A DNA stretch of 64,000 nt, taken from assembly GCA_015039465.1 (NCBI GenBank), contig MU130541.1:182837-246836 (forward strand). Reading direction: 5' to 3'. This DNA comes from Phlegmacium glaucopus. Its lineage: Eukaryota; Basidiomycota; Agaricomycetes; Agaricales; Cortinariaceae. Positions 56,520 to 64,000 of the stretch are shown piece after piece; the first letter of the stretch is position 1, and each line of letters opens with the position of its first letter. A model generated the notes under the pieces. The model saw only the letters and a program-made list of their open reading frames with translations. It ran no database searches and was not told the DNA's origin. The position numbers and the translations under genes are program-made.

Positions 56520-58460
56520 CTACACTGGGGCGACGGTAGGAGCGGGACCAGCAACGGTGGCAATGCTGGGGAATGGGAACGCATGGCACTTAGGAAGGAG
56601 TTAGCCATTTTCAATTACTATGGTGGAAGAATAACTAACCGAAACCTCGACATCAGCTTGTGAGAACGAAGCTGGGAATTTGATTGGGCCGGCGAAAGGC
56701 TTAGAGGTGGGTACGATCTGAAGATATTTCAATCAACCACATATCAGATTGAAGATGAATAGGGCGCACGCTTGAGCAGTCAATGAGGTTCCTGGTGTTC
56801 TGTCCGAGAACTTGGAGCTTAGCCATAACTGCCTTGAACGCAGTTGTCACGAGCTTCTGGTTGTCTATATAATGAATTTCACAGATGAGATTTTAAGGTA
56901 TGAATGGCTTATAGAGTGGTTTACTCACTAACACCTGCTTGCCAGAGGCAGGCGGTCCTTGGGTCTATTTTTCACTTATTAGACAAAAGAGGAATCTCAT
57001 CGGGGATCAGTCTAAAACCTACCGCGAGCAATCAAGAAATCACTCTGGAGACGCATTTCTCCGACAAGAGGTGCCAAGACCTCACCGGGTTGCGATCCGT
57101 TTCCGGGGAACGAGGAACCTTTCAAGAGGACCTCGAGGAAGATTTGAGTGTCGCTAAATAGGAAATTCCATCAACACTGGGAAACAACGACAGTCGGGAA
57201 TGTCTCACAATGTGCCAACAGTGCTGTAAGGAGGACAAGTCAGAGACATGGCTAGTGAAAATGCAATACAGAACTTACGAGTCAAATGGAGTTCCTGGGA
57301 TCGTCTAAAAATGCAGGAGGATTAATGGTCAAATCAATTGGCAGAACAGAGTTTTATCATTATTTACCGGGTCGACTTTGTCCTATGGTGACATTCAGTA
57401 TTTGTATTTAAAAAATGGGGAAAAAAGGGCCAGAACGCACAGCAGCAGCAATTGTGTGAGATGCGAGCAATGCGACGATTTCAGGTACTACGAAACCAGC
57501 ATCGGCGAACCTCTCAATGATAGCGGTGACACTGTCTGTATACTTAGTTAGAATCGACAAAGTGACATATATAGACGTTTAAATCGTACCTGTGGGCTCA
57601 GGAACAGTGAGATCCGGAGCAGGGGCGAGAGGTGGGGGACGACCGAAGAAAAATTTGAGGCTCGGGGCACCAGGGCAGTTGGCAGTGCCGACAGCTGCGG
57701 CAAGGTGGACGCTAGGTAAAGACAACGTTTAGCTCCCTGTGAGTAGTCATCATCAGGAAGTACTAACAAATCGCCAGCGCTCAGTCCACTCTGCTGGAAG
57801 ACAGGGAATTGACGGGAGGTTATGTCGTCGATGCTGCGATACTACATTGTCAGATAACAAATGCAGGTTAAGGAAACTAATTTGTACCCGTCGTTGGCGT
57901 CTGGAAGAAAATGTATCAGCTTGGAGATGCATGAAGATTATTCGCTACTTACGGAACGCAGTTTCGGTTGCGTTGAAAACGAGGATGGAACCATCAGCTC
58001 CTCCACCCCTAGGTGATAAACAGCGTTAAAAGAAGTTGAATGGTGAGACTAATAAAGATACTAACTTTCCACCTAAAGAAGATAGATTATTAATTCGAAT
58101 TTCAAAAATGTCGAGACAACATACCATGTATGGAGAACCCAATAGCATCGTGGAAGGCAAGACGAAGAGCAGAGTGTGCCTATGTTGATAGGTACATTAA
58201 TGGCGTGAGGTTGACAAATAGAGACAAGAATTAATACCTCTTCACCACATTCACCACCATCAAACAGATTGGTTTGGAGCAGTTCGACGATTGGGACCAA
58301 AGCTAATGTGGATGGCGTAAGACAAGATACATTCATGAAAGGATGGATTTTACTGACAGGCACAAGTAGCGTCTGCAGCGCGCCCGGTGACTGCTGCGTC
58401 AGCGAGCTTGACGGCTCCAAGGGCGAGAGTTACAATAGCTGAGAGACGAGAGAAGACCAT
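56520..58460 (-). CDS. Class II heme peroxidase (fungal secreted, atypical/generic type)
   Basis: A secreted peroxidase of the ligninolytic superfamily, interrupted by more than a dozen short introns that I could join in frame. The signal peptide is [20 protein letters not shown]. The distal heme site is [11 protein letters not shown] (Arg and His), with the calcium-site segment GGGADGS. The proximal His is in [14 protein letters not shown]. The later conserved parts are [33 protein letters not shown] and the [15 protein letters not shown] end. The Mn site keeps one Glu and the Asp but has Ser instead of the second Glu, and the lignin-peroxidase Trp position is Ala. Six cysteines are left, so the first disulfide (C3-C15) is missing. 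It likely oxidises small phenols directly at the heme edge. Confidence 0.9.
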
Positions 58461-59883
58461 TGTGTCCGACTAGATAGATGAGATTGGAAGTTGGAAGGAG
58501 CTTGGAGAGTATCCTGAAGAGTCAGAACATTGAATTCATGCCCTTTATATACAAATTTTTACAATCCAGAGATAGGGAGGTATTAGTCTTGAAATAACCA
58601 TCCGGAGACGATCACCATCCAAATGAGTGGAACTTCGTAAAACGTGTGAAAGGTGACCTTGAGAGAGACACGCAAGCTGAGTGGAATATTAGCGGGACAA
58701 AACAGACCGAGGTTCAGTTCTTCCACGCAGACGATTTTTAGGACAGGATACCGAAACGCTGTCAAATGTGTCAAGCCTGTCCAATACGAGGTCGGATGGA
58801 TATGGAACACTGGACGTCGAGGGCTGTAGTGGTTAGAAGGAGCTAGGAAAGGATCTTCAACGGTCACCACTCTTGCCATAGATTCTTTCTATACACCTTT
58901 TCTTGTGGCCTCGTCTACCTAAAATAACCGCCCAAACATAGTGGTCCAGTAGGGTCCAGTTGACTTGTATATCTAAAAGTGGGATATGCGAATGACAAAG
59001 ATAGGTAAAGTGTTGGGAGTTATAAATGGAATTACACACGATGCTATAAGTAGAACACTTTTGTGATGTGTTTCTTTCACGTTGACGAGAGTTAGAAAAC
59101 CAAAACAGCGTCAAGAAATTTTTCAAGCGCTGACAAGCCGACATGATCGTACGAGGTGTGGTAGGCAAGAAATTGATACCTGTGCACGTCACGGTCACTC
59201 AGCCCACAATATATTACGTTTCTAATCTCTTGGAGCCGTGGTTTTAATACGTGTCAAAGCCTTACTTCGACTATGAAGGCCTAGGTGAAGCTGTTGCTTG
59301 ATTATTGATTAAACACCTTAACAAATCAAAAAGGGAGGATTTAATCTGCAGGCGAACCGGTAGTATAGCCAAACTACTTCTCATCATTTTCCGCCGGGTT
59401 CATGCCGCCTTGATTCGGATCCCGGGTTAGGCAATGACCGCAGCCGCTGCTTGTGATTCAGTGTACGCCGGTGACTCGGAGGACAAGATAAAGACATTAT
59501 CAACCACATTGTCACTTGTATTCCTATGGAAATAGCAGGGATATTTTCTAGACCGAAATTATGGGTCTGGGTGGAATAAAAATATCTCCTTCGGACCCGG
59601 ACGCTTATTTTTGAAAGGGTGGAATGCCGGATGCAGCCGGAAGTGGAGTCCGAAAATCCATGTGCGTCAATCCTCTTAGTACAAGTATTGTCGGAAAACA
59701 TGTTTCATAGAGATATATTTTCCCTGATTATCGATTAGCAATGCGATAACGGACTAGCCGTGCTGGCCTTTGAAGTAGCCGAATGCGTTATACTTTGAAA
59801 CGTGGAGGGTGTTTCGAGTGCAAACTGATTTAGTTGTCAGCTGTCCGTAGTTAAGAAACCCATTACAGGTAACACTCTGAGAC
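58461..59883. other. Upstream region of the peroxidase
   Basis: No gene is supported. Minus-strand ORFs at 58583-58879 and 58857-59198 show no family features. The first ~100 bases hold the likely promoter. Confidence 0.4.
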
Positions 59884-60170
59884 TTTATATGATCTACTGG
59901 GTGTGTTTGTTCAAGGTTCCCTTCTAGCATTCCTAGTGTTGAACAGCAATCCCCTCTCAATAGGTGCTGTCAATATTGAGAAGAAAACAGAGCTCGAAGC
60001 GCCCTACCAAGCACAAGCTGCCTTTGGACATGCATAATGGGATTGAGAAGGGTTAAAGGATGAGGGTGTAAATAACTTGGAGAAAGGGATGATGATATTT
60101 TCAGGCTTGAGAGTTTCTCTAAATCCGTGTTTATAATATTGTATGTATAACTATATATCTACGCACAATC
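59884..60170 (+). pseudogene. Orphan AKR penultimate-exon end and terminal exon
   Basis: The stretch matches the end of the AKR genes: TATATGATCTACTGG, an intron to CAATAG, then the last exon to GACATGCATAATGG (stop 60035-60037) and the 3' flank. About 15 bases are deleted in the exon (the KLTEE part). It lies some 41 kb from the nearest complete AKR copy. Confidence 0.75.
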
Positions 60171-60328
60171 GTAGAAACAAGACTAGTAAATTTGGGTAAG
60201 TAAAGTTGGGTATATTATACTCATTAATTTGTGACAGTATGTAAAAATGATGTCAACAATTTTTTACGGTATCATTGTTATCAGTGTCCATCTCTCTGCA
60301 ATATCAATATCTTCGTCGAAAGCCAAGT

Positions 60329-61547
60329 TCAAAAATCAATACCATTGTCTCTGCTCTCCGGGCGTGCGATACGTCTAGTTTCAGGAATGGCATCTGGATC
60401 TTCAGGCGCAAAGTGCAAGCTGAGGTTGGCACTGGCAGCTTCTACCATGGACTGCTCGTCGTGGAAAGACAATGCCATTGACACCCGCACCTGGATAATT
60501 GTAGGTGTTATACCCTAGCCAGATCCATTATCATGTTGGAAGTAAAATAAGAACTAAAATTGAACTCACCATAAGCATCTGGTGAATACCGATGGTCAAG
60601 TAAATAGCTTCAAGGGCACTGTCCTTCGACATAATATGACACACAAGCATAACCATTTGGAACGCCAACAATGTCATGCCAGATTCAATTACTATGAATA
60701 TGACGGACCGAAGTTTACTCCCGGCAGTAGCTTGCTCGTACAAGGTGGGCTTGATTGCCCGGTACACCTTGACGATCCTGATCGTGATTAAGCCCGTTAC
60801 CAAAGCATTCACAATTAAAGACATGCCGAAACCTGTAGGAGCTACAATCAGCTCCCAGTTAACAATTTGGTCTGGTCCAATGTGCACTGAGCCGATATTA
60901 GATAGATAAGTGGCTGTAGGCAATAATTTTGAGTCAGTCAGTGAATGAAGATGAGTTGACTGACGTAAGAATGCGATTGTCAAGATTGAAGGAATGATCA
61001 CGACATAGATATTGCAACTCCATGCAACCCAACAACGGTAGATCTTTGAATATTTGGATGAATAAAATGAATTATAAGTGGTTTATGTGCGTACTAGGAT
61101 AGATTGAGAGATGAAGTCGCAGCAACCGTGTATTGCGATTGAAATGACATAAACGTAGTACGGTGCTACTGCATTGGTCTCTGGGGTGCTCTGCACAACT
61201 GATTAGCGCAAAGAAGATTGCCATTGTTATGGTCGGAACGGTTACTTACTGAGGGCATACATGCCAGTGCTATATCGAGGGCAAAAGTAGCAACGGATAA
61301 AGTATACAGAGCACAGTGAGAATAGAAAATGATATTTTTCCTCTTGTCGATGCCTTCTTTTGATGCCTGGTATTGTAAATATATGGTGAATATGGCAGAA
61401 TAGAGTCCTGGGCAGGGGTAATGTTGGACTGCTTTAGCGAGGGCCTTGAAATGTGTAGAAGAGATAAATCATACCGTAGAAGAAGCCTTCGAGACATAAT
61501 CCGAGGAAGTTTGTTATTAGAAAAGTCGGATACGGAACACTCGACAT
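60329..61547 (-). CDS. Heptahelical membrane protein of the Agaricomycete type, function unknown
   Basis: Start MSSVPYPTFLITNFLGLCLE at 61547. An intron follows within the first membrane segment (GFFYG then LYSAIFTIYLQYQ). Then come ALYTLSVATFALDIALACM, APYYVYVISIAIHGCCDF, the characteristic IYRCWVAWS motif, VIIPSILTIAFL, GFGMSLIVNALVTGLITIRI, SVIFIVIESGMTLLAFQMVM and a hydrophobic segment ending the membrane part. A soluble tail runs from IQVRVSMALSFHDEQSM to the stop at 60329. The RCW-x-VW motif and seven segments are typical of a large, expanded Agaricomycete family of unknown role, sometimes likened to GPCRs. No ligand can be proposed. Confidence 0.75.
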
Positions 61548-63358
61548 CGGGTCTTGTCTGCTCCACATCTTCCTTGCTGTTATATATGAGCGTAGCATCA
61601 ATCGAAAATATAACGCGTGAAATAAAATTTGATGTTAGCGGATGATCTTCAAGACTATCGCTGTCAATATTAGGACTTTCAGTCAGGTAAGAATGCATGC
61701 CGTATTCCCGTGTATACACGCCAGCTAACTAATTTGAAGGAGAAGGTGGGGACGCAACTCATTTGGCTAACTCGGGGTAGGACGAGTGATTTACGAAAGA
61801 TATTTGATTTTTTGGTCGGTCAAACTCGTCATTTTTCTATAGAATCCATCACGTTTCACAGTTTCCATCGAAAATGAGGCAGATTCCGCCGCGTATGTGA
61901 GGTCTTGGTATCACGGAACTTGAAAAGATGAGCCAGCAATGTCAGCGTTAATATATTATATAATCATCTTACGACTCGCGACCACCTGGACCACTGGCTA
62001 TATCATATCATTTGCTATGGATCAAAAAGCAACGCGTGCTTTGGTGCACTTGCCAACAGACTAGTCCGATCATGAGGATGGTTACGATGTTGAAGGCATA
62101 TGACACTACCAAACGTGTTGGCGTTTCTGCAGTCATCATAGCGCGTGAAGAAGCCACAATTTCAATAGATGCAAACAACAAAAAATGCGACCCCGTCGAC
62201 TCCTCGTGGGTCTTACGATGAGAACACACCTAATAGTTTCTCTTTTTATCCCACCCTTAGCATTTGGTACGACTAGTCTGGCACTCGACATTGGCACGCC
62301 ACCATCTGGTCTCCGAGCGCTCAGGGCCTCAGACCTCAAGCCCTGATCGGCTCGCACCGTTCTCGAGAACCTCGAATCCCTGTTCGCCCAAAAATACTAA
62401 AGTATACTCAATGCCTCGAACATCCGAAAGGGATTAAATGTGTATCGCGGCCATCGAGTCATTGCCATGGAAGAGCTTGATGAGGCAACGATCATCTAAG
62501 ATGTCGGATTTCTTGATGAAAACTGCGCAGCTTGATTGATGCCAATGGGCGCATTGATGAAAATATAAGAGTAATTGTATTCTTGCGTAATTGGTAGCAA
62601 TATACAAAAGTCTAAGCTAGTCTAAGGCGCTAGGGTCGGGGAATCAACGTTTTACAGGATCAGCGAGATCTTAAGTATCGATGGATTCATCACCATGCGG
62701 AGCCGTTTTTAGAGATGGTCGATACGAGGTTGGACACCAGCCTAGAGAAAGATATACCAAGTCGGCACATTGATAAAGCTCCTCATCAATAACATATGAC
62801 ATGGCTCAAAAACCACCCCTCAAAGTATCGTCTACCATTTTGTCCACGACCTAAGTGCCAAAAAAAGAGTAAATTCCCAAAAATATGTGTGGTGCTGATG
62901 CAATGCTGCGCAGATGTCGAGGACGCCAACTCTGAGCTGTGGGGCTTGACCTTTTTTGGACAAGATGACATCGATACGATCTGTCCGGTTCAGAGGCTTC
63001 TGAGTCATCTGTCGGGGGTGACCAAGGATCCCTCCAGGACGGAGAACGCAGTGTTGTACAGTGATGACTTGTGGTTATGGTCGTGATGGTTATGGTCGTG
63101 ACCCCAGCGACTCGGATGACTGATGGAACCAAGAAAGCCGGGCACTTAGTGTCAGCTTACCATCGAGCAGAGTGTGCGGATTCAGCCACGTAGCCTCATT
63201 CACCGCTTTGTCCGACGACTTCTCCAAGTCGATGGATGGATGGGCCCATGCCGAAAAAATCACCTGAATTACCTGCAGAGTACAGGCATCGAATAATCTT
63301 GTACGAGCAGACTAGGACAGAAACACAAAAAAGTAAGAGTGCAAAAGTGAAAACCAAT
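61548..63358. other. Gene-poor stretch
   Basis: No gene is supported. Overlapping short ORFs on both strands (for example 62796-63086) show no family signal or consistent splice pattern. Confidence 0.4.
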
Positions 63359-63439
63359 TCGGGTACGGGGAATCGAACCCCGAGCTGCCGCGATCTGATG
63401 AATGAGAGGCGGCAATGTTAGCCGTTACACCATACCCGA
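63359..63439 (-). tRNA. tRNA-Glu (anticodon CTC) with a 10-base intron
   Basis: On the minus strand the acceptor stem TCGGGTA pairs with TACCCGA. The D-arm is TGGTGTAACGGCTAACA. The anticodon stem GCCGC pairs with GCGGC around loop C-T-CTC-A-(intron)-C, where the intron TTCATCAGAT follows position 37, the normal place for nuclear tRNA introns. The T-arm CGGGG-TTCGATT-CCCCG is perfect. Confidence 0.93.
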
Positions 63440-63937
63440 CTTCAAAGATGGAAAAAGAAGCGACATAATCATTAACGAAATCCGAGATGAACAAATTTTC
63501 ACGTTTGGAATAGCCTTTGATCAATCCTCCTGAGTCGAAAACTGAAACGTCTAAAGCATCATCATTTCTGTAACCTCAGGTTTAGGCTAGAACCGCGAGT
63601 TCCGATGAAGCAGCTTTCATGATGTTATCACAGAATCGGAGGTATCGCACAACCGCGAGTTCAACCGAACACCATTGGATAATGTACTAGGGTGACTAGA
63701 CCGGTCGATAATAATGTCTCACTCTCGTAGTGCCCGAGATGGTCACATGTAATCACGTGTTTGAGTCCTACCTAAACTGACACTACATTTGTAACTAGCG
63801 GTCGACTTCGTCGACTGAAACCTTGCTGAGGTACTAAGAAAATTTGATACAATCGATTTTACGCATAAGCAGACTAGGTTGAAAATAAAATAGAATAAAT
63901 AAAGCGACGACATCGTCAAACACTACATAAGAAAATA
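63440..63937. other. Intergenic region
   Basis: No gene is supported. AACCGCGAGTTC occurs twice, near 63592 and 63652. Confidence 0.4.
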
Positions 63938-64000
63938 CTATTTGTTTTCTTTTTTCTTTTTCTCCGAAGGCCCTTCGGCGATGGTGGTCTCGCCGTCAGT
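63938..64000 (-). CDS. C-terminal end of a gene running off the window
   Basis: The minus strand reads TDGETTIAEGPSEKKKKENK followed by a stop at 63938. The Lys-rich tail is typical of a eukaryotic protein end. The rest lies beyond 64000, so the product is unknown. Confidence 0.45.
   Translation of the reverse strand, partial: TDGETTIAEGPSEKKKKENK

Noticed and set aside
58583..59198. Minus-strand ORFs upstream of the peroxidase
   Set aside because: No recognisable domain or splice pattern; treated as promoter region.
62012..63086. Several overlapping ORFs on both strands
   Set aside because: No motif, no splice continuity, and similar lengths in opposing frames, as expected by chance.
63236..63421. 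Plus-strand ORF overlapping the tRNA
   Set aside because: It runs through the tRNA-Glu gene, so it is a chance frame.
1..64000. CRISPR arrays, bacterial operons, rRNA genes
   Set aside because: None seen; the window is clearly eukaryotic nuclear DNA.

Overview
This window looks like nuclear DNA of a mushroom-forming basidiomycete (Agaricomycetes, probably Agaricales). The genes are cut by many 40-65 base GT-AG introns. The gene content includes a class II heme peroxidase, a TRI5-like terpene synthase, an S53 tripeptidyl-peptidase, a heptahelical Agaricomycete-type membrane protein, an intact Ty1/copia retrotransposon and several beta-trefoil-like proteins. I cannot name the species. I rebuilt exon structures by hand from splice sites and frame continuity; several models were checked to sum to a multiple of three.

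Left part (1-19 kb): a duplicated block carries a small beta-trefoil-like gene followed by an aldo/keto reductase (AKR). The AKR is present as copy 1 (cut by the window edge, ends 1028), copy 2 (2714-4593) and copy 3 (16433-18271), plus orphan last exons at 18408 and 59884. In the left block the trefoil gene is reduced to a remnant and carries a 758-bp non-autonomous DNA transposon with perfect 34-bp terminal inverted repeats and an 8-bp target duplication. Between the blocks lie a 1104-aa protein of unknown function (5064-8662, minus), a three-repeat trefoil-like gene with a frameshift (10351-10913), a second MITE-like element (11490-12210), an uncharacterised 514-aa gene (12575-14589) and an intact 159-aa trefoil-like gene (15278-15925).

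Middle (19-43 kb): a secreted S53 peptidase, a TRI5-like terpene synthase, a decayed paralogue of the 1104-aa gene, an intact inverted paralogue of the three-repeat trefoil gene, and a questionable gene (28788-30198) with a hairpin across a 3' splice site. Next come two coiled-coil proteins, 739 aa (32283-34926) and 368 aa (36245-37485), whose layout resembles alpha-helical pore-forming proteins. They are followed by a thiol-methyltransferase pseudogene and a long trefoil plus von Willebrand A gene (39487-43208).

Right part (43-64 kb): a copia element (43412-50192) with a full 1820-aa polyprotein, LTRs about 1.2% diverged, a primer site matching the anticodon arm of initiator tRNA-Met, and an odd tandem partial LTR. 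Then a small Cys-rich protein, a MYND zinc-finger protein, a membrane-anchored protein of unknown function, a class II peroxidase lacking the usual substrate-oxidation sites, a 7-TM protein, tRNA-Glu(CTC) and the C-terminal end of a gene running off the window.

Read together, the 5-43 kb stretch is rich in carbohydrate-binding-like, trefoil-like, protease and pore-former-like genes with local duplication and decay. That pattern fits a fast-evolving chemical-defence island, but this is inference.
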